From Sphingorhabdus sp. EL138 (GTDB lineage: Bacteria; Pseudomonadota; Alphaproteobacteria; Sphingomonadales; Sphingomonadaceae): DNA of 64,000 bases. The stretch covers positions 620,229 through 684,228 of the forward strand of contig NZ_OGVD01000001.1 of NCBI RefSeq assembly GCF_900258045.1, read 5' to 3'. The position numbers and the translations under genes were made by a program. Position 1 is the first letter of the stretch; every line of letters begins with the position of its first letter. The notes under the pieces are model-generated. The model saw only the letters and a program-made list of their open reading frames with translations, searched no databases and was not told the DNA's origin. Shown piece by piece: positions 17,495 to 25,512 of this stretch.

Positions 17495-18433
17495 CTATAG
17501 CACGCTGCTCAGCAATGGCCTTTCATCCAGAAAATTCTCAATGTTGTTTTGAACCAGCTGGGCTTGAGCAAATAGTGTCTGATATGTGGATCCGCCTTGA
17601 TGAGGGGACAGGATGGCATTGGGCACATCTGTCCATCTGGAACCACTAGTTGGTTCAGGATCGAATACATCAAGACCTGCCCCACCTATGGATCTCGATT
17701 TCAACGCGGCGATCAACGCTGGTTCGTCGACCACACTGCCCCTTGAGACATTGACCAATATGCCGTCGCTACCCAACCGATTAAGCAAACTCTCGTTGAT
17801 AAGATGATAGGTCGACTGATCGGGCCGACAGCATATTATCAAACCGCGTGATTGTTCGGCCAGATCATCCAGAGATGCGACATAGGGAAGCTCGACATTT
17901 TCTTTCTTCCGCGGCCCCCACCATTTTAGTTCAACACCAAATGGTTCAAGACGTTTGACAACCTCTCTACCGATTGAACCCAATCCAACGATACCTACCG
18001 ACATACCCCGCAACGAGTGGCGAAGCGGACCAGCTTTGGTCACCCAGCTATCTGACATCACATAGTCGTGATTCTGCGGAATTTTCAGAAGCAGGGATGT
18101 CATCATCGTCACGGCAACGTCCGCGACATCTCCGGAATTCATTCCGGGGGAATTTGTTACCTTGATACTTCTGGCTTTGCATTCATCGAGATCAATGTTG
18201 CTAAATCCAGCCGAGATCGAGGCGATCATTTTTAGGTTTGGAAAGCGGCCAAGCATATCTTTGTCGAGCTTTTCAATGCTGGCCGAGAGCAGAATTTCTA
18301 CTGCATGCCCGTTATTGGAAATTACCTGATCAATGTCTTCGGACGTGTCGATAAATTCCCAGCGATCTGGCTTGTTGGGAAACAGCGTGTGCATTTCGGG
18401 ATGCATCGCCAGTATTTTAGTCTGATCGGTCAT
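17495..18433 (-). CDS. D-2-hydroxyacid dehydrogenase family protein
   Basis: A 312-residue NAD(P)-dependent dehydrogenase that interconverts 2-hydroxy and 2-keto acids in the cytosol. The dinucleotide fold GIVGLGSIGREVVKRL is at about residues 148-163. The catalytic Arg is in NVSRGSVVDEPAL, the Glu in DVFDPEP and the His in LSPHQGG. The GSTYQTL ending of that block and the WWGPRKK stretch after the Rossmann motif resemble glyoxylate/hydroxypyruvate reductase-type members. It is 40 bp downstream of the PhyH dioxygenase on the same strand, so it probably acts on a hydroxy- or keto-acid produced by that enzyme. GAGG precedes the ATG. Confidence 0.88.
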   Translation of the reverse strand: MTDQTKILAMHPEMHTLFPNKPDRWEFIDTSEDIDQVISNNGHAVEILLSASIEKLDKDMLGRFPNLKMIASISAGFSNIDLDECKARSIKVTNSPGMNSGDVADVAVTMMTSLLLKIPQNHDYVMSDSWVTKAGPLRHSLRGMSVGIVGLGSIGREVVKRLEPFGVELKWWGPRKKENVELPYVASLDDLAEQSRGLIICCRPDQSTYHLINESLLNRLGSDGILVNVSRGSVVDEPALIAALKSRSIGGAGLDVFDPEPTSGSRWTDVPNAILSPHQGGSTYQTLFAQAQLVQNNIENFLDERPLLSSVL

Positions 18434-18473
18434 GTAAAACTTGCCTCGGAAAGCGAATTGAGAATGGGTGTCC

Positions 18474-19649
18474 CTAGATACTCAGATCGTACACATTATA
18501 GTCTTTGAGGCTGGCTTTCGCTTCGGGATTCCAAACATGGGTTTCACCCGATTCAAGAAAGGGTTTGTAAACATAAGGTTGTTCATCCGGATATTTCTTC
18601 CGTCGCGCATCGATCGCATATCCAATAACCTTTGATCGCTCGTTTATCAGATCTTGATCATAAGTCTCGACAGGGCAATGGATACCGGCACCTTTTACGT
18701 CCAGAACAGACGATCGTTTGTGAAATCCAAAATTAACCGTCAGGCGCTGTTCGAAGCCGGTATTGGCGAAAGAACCGTGAACAAGCTGCCTGTTGCATAT
18801 AATCGCGTCACCCGGTGCGCAGACAATTGGTACTGCACCTTTCAGTCGCTCGCCGCCCGACTCCTCAACCATCTTCTTGATGTCCATCTTTCCCAGTTTG
18901 TGTGTGCCAGGCACAACCCAGACGCCATTGACCGGCGTGCTCCCATACAGCTGTACCATGAAGTTGAAACCGTGGATGTTTTCATCAAAGTCCTGATGAT
19001 CCCAATATGTGTCGCCATCTTGATGCCAGGAAACTGCTGCGCCTACTCCTGCATCCTTGATGAACAGAGATTCGTTAAAAGGTGCAAAATCCTCTCCATT
19101 AATGCATGCGGCAACTTTCAAAAGTTCAGGATGGCCATAGGTGCGAAGCGCGGCATCAGAAAACCTGAGGGAACCCAGCAGAATGAATGGAGTGGCTTCA
19201 GGTGCATCATCCGCTGCATCGAGCTCTTTCAATTTTACCTGATGGCGACCATTGGCAAGTTGAGTGCCGCCAAGCGGATCGCTAAGTGGCTTGCTCCAGT
19301 TAAGGCCCGGCGCCTTGCTGTCCAAGCCGATCGCGGGACGCCCTTTTGAATCGACTTCTGATCCCGGATGGGTCGGAAACCTGCTTCGCAGGTCCTGCAT
19401 ATCTTTCTCGATATCTTTGAGTTCTTGTTCGTCAATCACCCCTTCAAAGACATAGAAACCATATTGTGAATAGGCATCAGCGATGTCTTGCGGAAGGGAG
19501 CCATCCTCATTGAAACGAATGGGACCACGGTTCGGCAAGGCAAGTGCTGCTTCCAGTCCCTCGTTCATATAGCTTCTTACCGCATCTGCTTCGTCACCAT
19601 AATAGGAAGCGCAGGCTTCGATGGATTTGTTGAAATCGAACTTGGACAC
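18474..19649 (-). CDS. Phytanoyl-CoA dioxygenase (PhyH) family oxygenase, GTG start
   Basis: A 391-residue Fe(II)/2-oxoglutarate dioxygenase of the PhyH family. The iron ligands are in VSWHQDGDTYW (His, Asp) and the distal His in RQLVHGSFAN; the 2-oxoglutarate Arg follows in FEQRLTVNFGFH. The start is the GTG at 19649, preceded by AGAGGAG. A longer frame from 19766 would run back through the operator repeats and into the divergent TetR gene. Two TTAAC-N3-GTTAA dyads sit immediately upstream of this start, so the gene is very probably repressed by that TetR protein. It leads an operon with the 2-hydroxyacid dehydrogenase. Substrate unknown; family members hydroxylate acyl-CoAs and small metabolites. 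Confidence 0.88.
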   Translation of the reverse strand: MSKFDFNKSIEACASYYGDEADAVRSYMNEGLEAALALPNRGPIRFNEDGSLPQDIADAYSQYGFYVFEGVIDEQELKDIEKDMQDLRSRFPTHPGSEVDSKGRPAIGLDSKAPGLNWSKPLSDPLGGTQLANGRHQVKLKELDAADDAPEATPFILLGSLRFSDAALRTYGHPELLKVAACINGEDFAPFNESLFIKDAGVGAAVSWHQDGDTYWDHQDFDENIHGFNFMVQLYGSTPVNGVWVVPGTHKLGKMDIKKMVEESGGERLKGAVPIVCAPGDAIICNRQLVHGSFANTGFEQRLTVNFGFHKRSSVLDVKGAGIHCPVETYDQDLINERSKVIGYAIDARRKKYPDEQPYVYKPFLESGETHVWNPEAKASLKDYNVYDLSI

Positions 19650-19665
19650 GAATCGTCTCCTCTTT

Positions 19666-19696
19666 TTAACGTTGTTAAAATATTTAACGCCGTTAA
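19666..19696. promoter_or_regulatory. Tandem palindromic operators between PhyH and TetR genes
   Basis: Two 13 bp dyads, TTAACGTTGTTAA (19666-19678) and TTAACGCCGTTAA (19684-19696), whose centres are 18 bp apart. They lie 17 bp upstream of the PhyH start codon and 40 bp before the divergent TetR start, a typical place for a self-regulated TetR operator bound by two dimers. The dyads are seen directly; the binding protein is inferred from position. Confidence 0.75.
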
Positions 19697-19735
19697 AATC
19701 TTGAGTCAAGATCGAACACAGTTTATGGTGTCCAA

Positions 19736-20398
19736 ATGGAAACAACGGCACGCTCAGTACAACCATCTGCCCGCTCTACAAATAAACGAAAACGAAAGGA
19801 GCGCATTTTGGCAGCCGCGAGGCAGACCATCGCAAAAGAAGGCTTTGACGCTCTGAAATTGCGAGACCTTGCCACTAGCGCAGATGTGACCGTGCCAACC
19901 ATATACAACCTGATCGGTGGAAAGCCGGACATACTGAACCTTATCATCGGCGATCTCCTGACCAAGATTGACGAGGCGCAAGCAAATATTGATACAAGCG
20001 AGGTTGAGGCAGCGTTTGAAGCTCAGATCGACAGGCTTGCCGAACTTTTTGCAACTGATGAAGATTACTACCGAGCAGCATTTATTGCCGGCGATCGTAG
20101 CGGTTTGTTTGAGCATGACAGTGAAACAGGGGTTTTTGCAAAATTCGTTGCACAACCGATTGCGATCTGCCGCGATGCCAAAGCTAAAGGTCTTTTGCTG
20201 GGCGAGATTTCATCAGAACAATTGGGTGAGCATATCTATGGTAGCTACCGATTGGCCCGTCAGGATTGGTCGAATGGATATTTTGATCTGCCTCAGTTTC
20301 GCCGACAGTCAATTACCGGTGTCTACTTGTGCCTGGCCGCAGATGCGGCGCCTGATTTCAGGATCAGGTTGTTTCGAAAGATTTCAGCGCTGCAATGA
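19736..20398 (+). CDS. TetR/AcrR-family transcriptional regulator
   Basis: A 220-residue repressor. The N-terminal DNA-binding domain spans about residues 20-70, with AAARQTIAKEGFDALKLRDLATSADVTVPTIYN-like helices (recognition part VTVPTIYNLIGGK). The C-terminal ligand domain has no specific match. It is divergent from the PhyH operon, with the paired TTAAC/GTTAA dyads between them, and convergent with the Rieske gene. The likely role is ligand-responsive control of PhyH, the hydroxyacid dehydrogenase and itself, and perhaps of the Rieske gene. The ligand should be related to the substrate of these enzymes. Confidence 0.87.
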   Translation: METTARSVQPSARSTNKRKRKERILAAARQTIAKEGFDALKLRDLATSADVTVPTIYNLIGGKPDILNLIIGDLLTKIDEAQANIDTSEVEAAFEAQIDRLAELFATDEDYYRAAFIAGDRSGLFEHDSETGVFAKFVAQPIAICRDAKAKGLLLGEISSEQLGEHIYGSYRLARQDWSNGYFDLPQFRRQSITGVYLCLAADAAPDFRIRLFRKISALQ

Positions 20399-20458
20399 TG
20401 CAGTCGCCCATATGCCTGCTGTAATTGGGGAAAAATGGAATTTATGGAACTGTCTAGC

Positions 20459-20482
20459 GTCCGCTTTCGGGATATTGCGGAC
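20459..20482. repeat. Short (24 bp) palindromic dispersed repeat
   Basis: GTCCGCTTT, loop CGGGAT, ATTGCGGAC. It lies between the converging TetR and Rieske genes. The first 16 bases are identical to the start of the 61 bp copy at 17391, linking the short and long forms. Confidence 0.8.
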
Positions 20483-20522
20483 ACAGATCACACTTGGAAT
20501 TGGATGAACAATTTCAGCCTTG

Positions 20523-21701
20523 TTATGAGGCTAAGTTCGCTAGCTCTCCAGTTAGTGCCGCGTGAAATCGGCCAATGGCGCTTTCAAACAAACCAAATTC
20601 CAGAAATTCATTTGCGCCGCTTTTTAAGCCGCGCTGTGCGCCAAGAACTACCTCGCGATCTTCCATAGCGCCCGCTTTGGCAAATTCCTGTCCTTCTAAA
20701 ATAGCGTGCAGTATTTTTCCCTCTTCCGCGCAATCGGACAACAGAAACATATGCTGGCGCGTCAATTCAAGTCCGAGTGGTTCCAAGATTACAACTTGCA
20801 TGCAATCTGGGAAGGTTGAAATAATGATGTTGGGAAAGAGGTGATAAACAAAAGTTATCCTGCCGTTGGATGACCAAGCTGATTTTGGTTTATCCCGTAA
20901 TCCTTCAATGGCTTGATAGGGAAAAGCAATTCGGCTGTTCTGATCAAATGATTCAACTACTGTTAAATTGTCATATTGAACCGGAAAGAAAGTTGTCTGG
21001 TGGGTTGAACGGATATGGTAGCCCTCTAAAGCGCTCTCCAGATGAAGCTTCCAATTCGCCTCAATTTCAAATGTTTCCGATTTGATGACGCGACATCCGT
21101 CCGGGATTAAGTCGGGCAAATCGGTCTCATCTTTGACGCCATTGGTGCTCGGGCCTTGCTTTATGAACACCAGTCCATTTTTTTCCAAACAATCTACAGA
21201 AACTAGGCCGCGATTTTCCTTGTTCAAGTCAGGAAACCCTTCCTTATGGGGCACGCTGCGAAGTGCCCCATCATTGCCATAGGACCAACCATGGTAAGGG
21301 CATACAAACACGTTGGTGCAACCCTGACCAGTGGCAATCTGGACGCCGCGATGCCGGCATGCGTTGCGAAAAGCTCTGACTTTTCCATCGCTTCCCCTGA
21401 CTACGACCAATGGGATTCCAGCTGTATCCCTCGCGATATAGTCGCCTGATTTAGGCAATGCCGCAGAAGGACAAAAGACGACCCAACGTGTACGTAACAA
21501 TGCCAACTCTGCATCAAGTCGCTCGGCAGATTGATAGTTTTTTGTTGGCTCCTTCCAGCTGGATTGGCCAACATCGGTAGTTTTGTTGTCGATATGATCA
21601 AATATGCGCGCAATTATGTCTTGGTCTGACATCAACGCAGCCGAACTGCGACTTTCATCATGTTTGAAAACTTCCTGCGTCGCCATAGACTTTGCTTTCA
21701 T
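20523..21701 (-). CDS. Rieske non-heme iron oxygenase, alpha-subunit type
   Basis: A 392-residue ring-hydroxylating-type oxygenase. The Rieske [2Fe-2S] cluster motif is C-x-H (FRNACRHRGVQ) with C-x2-H (FVCPYHGWSY), at about residues 105-130. The catalytic iron site has two His in LEGYHIRSTH, and an Asp in AMEDREVV near the C terminus fits the third ligand. No beta subunit, ferredoxin or reductase gene lies beside it, so electron partners must come from elsewhere. It converges on the TetR gene and faces the recombinase; its link to the PhyH cluster is by proximity. The start is uncertain: 21701 or 21686 both fit; no strong ribosome site. Confidence 0.87.
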   Translation of the reverse strand: MKAKSMATQEVFKHDESRSSAALMSDQDIIARIFDHIDNKTTDVGQSSWKEPTKNYQSAERLDAELALLRTRWVVFCPSAALPKSGDYIARDTAGIPLVVVRGSDGKVRAFRNACRHRGVQIATGQGCTNVFVCPYHGWSYGNDGALRSVPHKEGFPDLNKENRGLVSVDCLEKNGLVFIKQGPSTNGVKDETDLPDLIPDGCRVIKSETFEIEANWKLHLESALEGYHIRSTHQTTFFPVQYDNLTVVESFDQNSRIAFPYQAIEGLRDKPKSAWSSNGRITFVYHLFPNIIISTFPDCMQVVILEPLGLELTRQHMFLLSDCAEEGKILHAILEGQEFAKAGAMEDREVVLGAQRGLKSGANEFLEFGLFESAIGRFHAALTGELANLAS

Positions 21702-21872
21702 CGGAGATACTAAGTGACAGAGCGAATATTGGTAACGCAAGGGTCGCCGGATGACCATTATATGTTTTAGATAGTTTGGCTGGCCGCAGATATTTACATT
21801 GCTGACCAACAGTAAACCAGGGGAACATTGGTTTACAGACCTCTTAGGCTCGAGTTATCATAAAGTCCTGAC

Positions 21873-21933
21873 GTCCGCTTTCAGGATATAGAAGACTCCA
21901 TCGGAACGTCCGATATTGGGGCGCAAAGTGGAC
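21873..21933 (+). repeat. Long (61 bp) dispersed repeat, copy 2
   Basis: It begins GTCCGCTTTCAGGATATA and ends ATTGGGGCGCAAAGTGGAC, the same 61 bp length as copy 1. It sits in the 329 bp gap between the Rieske start and the tyrosine recombinase. Immediately after it, GGTCTGCTTTGCGCCCC can pair with its GGGGCGCAAAG end, so the right part forms an extra hairpin. Apart from this, nothing gene-like is seen in the gap. Confidence 0.85.
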
Positions 21934-22030
21934 GGTCTGCTTTGCGCCCCAGTCTAAGACGTAGGTATTCGATTTCTTAGCTCCTAGAAGCGGATGTTCT
22001 CCGAGGTCATTCCGACCAAGGAGAAAGCAA

Positions 22031-22663
22031 ATGACGTATTCACAATTTGATCCTGCTGCACAAAACCGCGTGCCATGGAATTTCGGCGCGAAGATTGGTC
22101 CCAAAAGACCGTTCAATCAAAAACAGATATGGGCGATCCGGTTCTTTCTTGATCGCGAAGAACGTATTCGCGATCGTGCGCTCTTCGATCTTGCAATAGA
22201 CAGCAAGCTAAGAGGTTGTGACCTCGTAGAGCTTAAGATCGGCGATCTAGTCAACGGTCCTGAAATACGAAAGCGAGCAGCAATTACGCAGCGCAAGACA
22301 GGGTGGCCAGTTCAATTTGAGATTGCATCTGATGCGCGTGAAAGTCTATTCAGTTGGTTGGAACGCAGAGGCGGGTCAGTCGAAGGCTTTGTTTTTCCAA
22401 GCCGCGTCGATCACTCAAGACATTTGAGCACACGCCAATACGCTAGGCTTGTTGATGAGTGGGTCGAGGCGATTGGTTTGCGGCCTGAGGAATACGGAAC
22501 GCATTCGCTTCGCCGGACGAAGGCTTCGATCATCTACAAGGCCACCGGAAACCTTAGGGCAATTCAGATCCTGCTCGGCCACTCCAAGCTAGAGAACACT
22601 GTTCGCTATCTAGGCGTCGATATCGAAGATGCGCTGATCTTAGCTGAGAAGACGGAGATTTGA
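22031..22663 (+). CDS. Short tyrosine recombinase/integrase (catalytic domain only)
   Basis: A 210-residue protein containing almost only the catalytic domain of a tyrosine recombinase. The active-site residues are Arg in DSKLRGCDLVE, Lys in TQRKTGWPV, His-x-x-Arg in THSLRRTKA, His in LLGHSKLENT and Tyr in VRYLG. The SAM-like core-binding domain and arm-binding domain normally found before it are replaced by about 30 residues (NFGAKIGPKRPFNQKQIWAI). AAGGAG precedes the ATG. It is flanked on both sides by copies of the GTCCGCTTT repeat (21873 and 22697) and ended by a strong hairpin. Similar solitary short integrases are known in proteobacteria; substrate sites are not established as far as I know. 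Confidence 0.85.
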   Translation: MTYSQFDPAAQNRVPWNFGAKIGPKRPFNQKQIWAIRFFLDREERIRDRALFDLAIDSKLRGCDLVELKIGDLVNGPEIRKRAAITQRKTGWPVQFEIASDARESLFSWLERRGGSVEGFVFPSRVDHSRHLSTRQYARLVDEWVEAIGLRPEEYGTHSLRRTKASIIYKATGNLRAIQILLGHSKLENTVRYLGVDIEDALILAEKTEI

Positions 22664-22671
22664 CCGATGCT

Positions 22672-22706
22672 GGACGCCAGCCCGTTTTCGACTGGCGTCC
22701 GCTTTT
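22672..22706 (+). terminator. Rho-independent terminator of the tyrosine recombinase gene
   Basis: GGACGCCAG (22672-22680) pairs perfectly with CTGGCGTCC (22692-22700) around an 11-base loop, followed by GCTTTT. It starts nine bases after the stop codon. The distal arm runs into the next short repeat, so terminator and repeat overlap by four bases. Confidence 0.75.
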
Positions 22707-22720
22707 GAGTGAAAGCCGAC
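22697..22720. repeat. Short (24 bp) palindromic dispersed repeat, imperfect
   Basis: GTCCGCTTT, six bases, AAAGCCGAC: one mismatch against the perfect arm. It lies just downstream of the recombinase gene and before a converging small gene. Confidence 0.7.
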
Positions 22721-22751
22721 ATAAAAATTGGAACTAAAAACTGGAGCTATT

Positions 22752-22940
22752 TCAAGGTACAGCTTTCCATTCATTTGCTTTGACACCCATTACATTGGGG
22801 GCCCTTGAGACATCCTCTAGATCGATTGTGAAGCCGTTGCGCTCAGCAAGCTCAATCAGCTGATCTACATTCGTTACGCCCGCATAAAATTGTATGGGTT
22901 CTGCCCCACCGGTAATCTTCACCCACCAAACTTCTTTCAA
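22752..22940 (-). CDS. Small hypothetical protein (62 residues), TTG start
   Basis: A compact acidic protein: VWWVKITGGAEPIQFYAGVTNVDQLIELAERNGFTIDLEDVSRAP. The block 'LIELAERNGFTIDLEDV' recalls the Nif11-like leader domain and other small helical pairs, but this is only a loose likeness. The reading frame starts with TTG at 22940, with a GGGG about 13 bases upstream; no ATG is available. The composition looks like a folded protein rather than random sequence. It lies between the recombinase terminator and the CHASE2-EAL gene. No function assigned. Confidence 0.5.
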   Translation of the reverse strand: MKEVWWVKITGGAEPIQFYAGVTNVDQLIELAERNGFTIDLEDVSRAPNVMGVKANEWKAVP

Positions 22941-23062
22941 TGACTTTGCCCCGTTGAAACGACTTTGAAATCTAACGGACGATCATTAACGAAAGCAACC
23001 GCCAGAAGTTAACCGATTAATCACCTAACCCATTAAACCAAAAGGCGAAAGGAAAAGGCGGT

Positions 23063-25387
23063 TTAAGCTGATTTGCGCTCCTGAAGGGCTGTCGTTTCAA
23101 GCCAGGCGGCCCGGAAAATATCTGCAGTAACCGGTTTGGAGATGTGCCAACCTTGGCCGATATCGCATTTCATTCTGGTCAACAGGTTCAAGCAATGCTC
23201 GTCCTCGATGCCCTCTGCAACGACTTTGAAGCCGAGGGCATGCGCCATTTCAATCGCTGACTTGACGATCACCTGATTGGATTTTTCAGTGACTATGGTC
23301 TTCACAAAGCTTTGATCGATTTTGATTTCATCGGCCGGAAGACGCTGCAAGTAGCTCATCGTAGACTGTCCGGTACCATAGTCATCAATGGAAACCCTGA
23401 TCCCCGCATCTCTGATGCGTTGCAAAGCCATTATGGATAAATCGGGATCTGCCAGCGTCGCCGTTTCGGTTACTTCAAAGGTCACTTGCTGATTCGGGGC
23501 TTTGGAAGCCTCCACCAGCGCAATGGCTTTTTCAACAAACATGCTGTCGCCAAGCAATTGCGCTGAGATATTCACCGAACAACTCAAGCCGGGTCGGGCG
23601 TCTTCCCAGGAGGCCAGATCCAGCAATGCGGATTGCAGAACAAACAAGGTGATATCGTCGATCCGGCGGGCTTTTTCCAGCATTGGAATAAAGAGGTCCG
23701 GGCTGATTCTGCCGCGTTCCGCATGGTTCCAGCGCACGAGCGCCTCCGCTCCGGATAATCCGTCTTCCTTCAAGTCCCATTTGGGCTGATAGACAATATT
23801 GATATCGCCATTGGCCAGAGCCTGATCCAAATCGACGAGCAGGCTTTGCTTTTCGCCTACCGCGCTGGCTTTTACAGCATCGTGCCACATCCACCTTTTA
23901 CCTGCATTGGCAGCCTGTTCGGAAGCTATTTTTGCTTTGTCGACTGATTCGTTGCTGATACCGAAACTGACATCAAGTCGTACTTTTGAGCCGCCGGCGA
24001 TGACCGGAGAATGAAAAAGCGTGGCCGCCGTGTCAAAATGGGCCGCAATGTCGTCACGATATTCGTCTTTGACGATCCAGGAAAAAATATCGGAATCGAG
24101 ATGATATACACAGCCGTCAACCGCCAGAAATTTGAGCCGTTCAGCAATATTTCCGAATAATTCAATCCGGGACTCAACATCAGTAACCACCAACAGATCG
24201 CGAAATTCCGAAATTCGCAGCGTGGCGATATTGGCCCCGCCATTCTTTCTCAACCACTGTTGGAGAGCAGTTTCGTTGGGTAAATTGCTGGTTTCATTGT
24301 AAAATTGACTTTCATTCAAAGCCAATCGGGTCCGGGAGAATGTTTCAAGCACAAGAAAAATGAGCAGGAAAAAAAGCGCCGGCACATTCGAATAAGTCAG
24401 ATAGCCATTTTTTTCGAACGCCAGGATACTGGCAAACAAAGCCAGTCCGATGATCCAGACTGCGCCGGTCAACATCGTGTGAGAGCAGCGTCCCGACAGG
24501 ACCAGTATCATGAGAAATGCAGAAGCGGCGATGAGGGGAGGCCATTTCCCCAAATTTGCCATGTCGGTAGATTGCAACATTGTTTCTGCCGCCAACGCCT
24601 GGATCAAGACACCTGGCACCACGCCGAACCGGCTGATGGGGTAGCGGTCACCCAGCTCGATTGCAGTGGCGCCGACAAGGATTTTCTTTCCCTCTATAGA
24701 CTGCGGAAGAACATTGCCTTCAAGCACATCGATAAAGCTGAGCCGGGGAATGGTGCTTGGGTCTATGGATTGATCGATCGCGAAGCTTTTCTCAATATTG
24801 CCAGAGGAATCGGCGAGCATGCTGGCGAGCGATGGGCGGACAGTGCCATCGGTTACGGTGCCATAGCTGTATGTGTTGAGTTGCCCATTATTATCGGGAT
24901 GCACATTAACAGACGCCAGGAAAGCATGCGCGCGCAGTTCTTCGATTGGCAAGCTTTCGACATAGCGGCTTTGATCGGCGGCATCTTTCTGCCGGAATGT
25001 GGGAAGCACGACAGAGGCATCTGATCGTGCGATGGCTTCTGCAAATTCCTGGTCCTGCTCTGTCGTAGAGTGCGCAGAAAAATCGATATCGAACACAATC
25101 TGCTCGGCACCCAGGCCGGACAGCTTATCAATTGCTTCGGCATAATGGCTTCGCGGCCATGGCCAGCGATCAAGGGCCTGAAGCGACTTTGCATCAATCT
25201 CGACGAGCAGGAAGTCCCCCGAAGCAGGTTTTTCCAGGATCTCCGCGCGAAAAGTCTGAAAACGCTGCTCCACATCGCCGCCGATACCCGCCATGACCAG
25301 CAACGCCGCCGAAAGCAATGCCAGTGCCCACGCAACCAAGAGCCGGTGCGCGGTCAACAGATCAACAAAAGGCAGTTTTCCGTTCAA
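23063..25387 (-). CDS. CHASE2-degenerate GGDEF-EAL cyclic-di-GMP phosphodiesterase
   Basis: A 774-residue membrane sensor. An N-terminal helix (LLVAWALALLSAALLVMAGI) is followed by an extracytoplasmic CHASE2 domain (about 35-270), three hydrophobic helices (about 275-345), a degenerate GGDEF domain in which the active-site loop reads HLDSDIFSWIV, and an EAL domain (about 520-765) with GAEALVRWNH, DDYGTGQSTMSYLQ, KIDQSFV and VAEGIED. The EAL residues look intact, so it should degrade cyclic-di-GMP; the GGDEF part cannot be an active cyclase. TTG start at 25387 with GGGAGA upstream. It lies 125 bp downstream of the FecR-domain gene and is probably co-transcribed, linking an extracellular signal to adhesion or secretion. 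Confidence 0.88.
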   Translation of the reverse strand: MNGKLPFVDLLTAHRLLVAWALALLSAALLVMAGIGGDVEQRFQTFRAEILEKPASGDFLLVEIDAKSLQALDRWPWPRSHYAEAIDKLSGLGAEQIVFDIDFSAHSTTEQDQEFAEAIARSDASVVLPTFRQKDAADQSRYVESLPIEELRAHAFLASVNVHPDNNGQLNTYSYGTVTDGTVRPSLASMLADSSGNIEKSFAIDQSIDPSTIPRLSFIDVLEGNVLPQSIEGKKILVGATAIELGDRYPISRFGVVPGVLIQALAAETMLQSTDMANLGKWPPLIAASAFLMILVLSGRCSHTMLTGAVWIIGLALFASILAFEKNGYLTYSNVPALFFLLIFLVLETFSRTRLALNESQFYNETSNLPNETALQQWLRKNGGANIATLRISEFRDLLVVTDVESRIELFGNIAERLKFLAVDGCVYHLDSDIFSWIVKDEYRDDIAAHFDTAATLFHSPVIAGGSKVRLDVSFGISNESVDKAKIASEQAANAGKRWMWHDAVKASAVGEKQSLLVDLDQALANGDINIVYQPKWDLKEDGLSGAEALVRWNHAERGRISPDLFIPMLEKARRIDDITLFVLQSALLDLASWEDARPGLSCSVNISAQLLGDSMFVEKAIALVEASKAPNQQVTFEVTETATLADPDLSIMALQRIRDAGIRVSIDDYGTGQSTMSYLQRLPADEIKIDQSFVKTIVTEKSNQVIVKSAIEMAHALGFKVVAEGIEDEHCLNLLTRMKCDIGQGWHISKPVTADIFRAAWLETTALQERKSA

Positions 25388-25512
25388 AACGGTCTCCCTG
25401 AAAACGAGAATCCCTCTTTAGAACAGATGGTTGTAATTTTAGTTAACTTGTCATCAACCGGACTGATGCTTGTTGGTCTCAGGCACTGTCAACGCGTCTG
25501 TCGCGTTAAGCC

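Noticed and set aside
24305..25024. 239-codon open frame opposite the CHASE2-EAL gene
   Set aside because: Antisense to clear CHASE2 domain coding; no domain.
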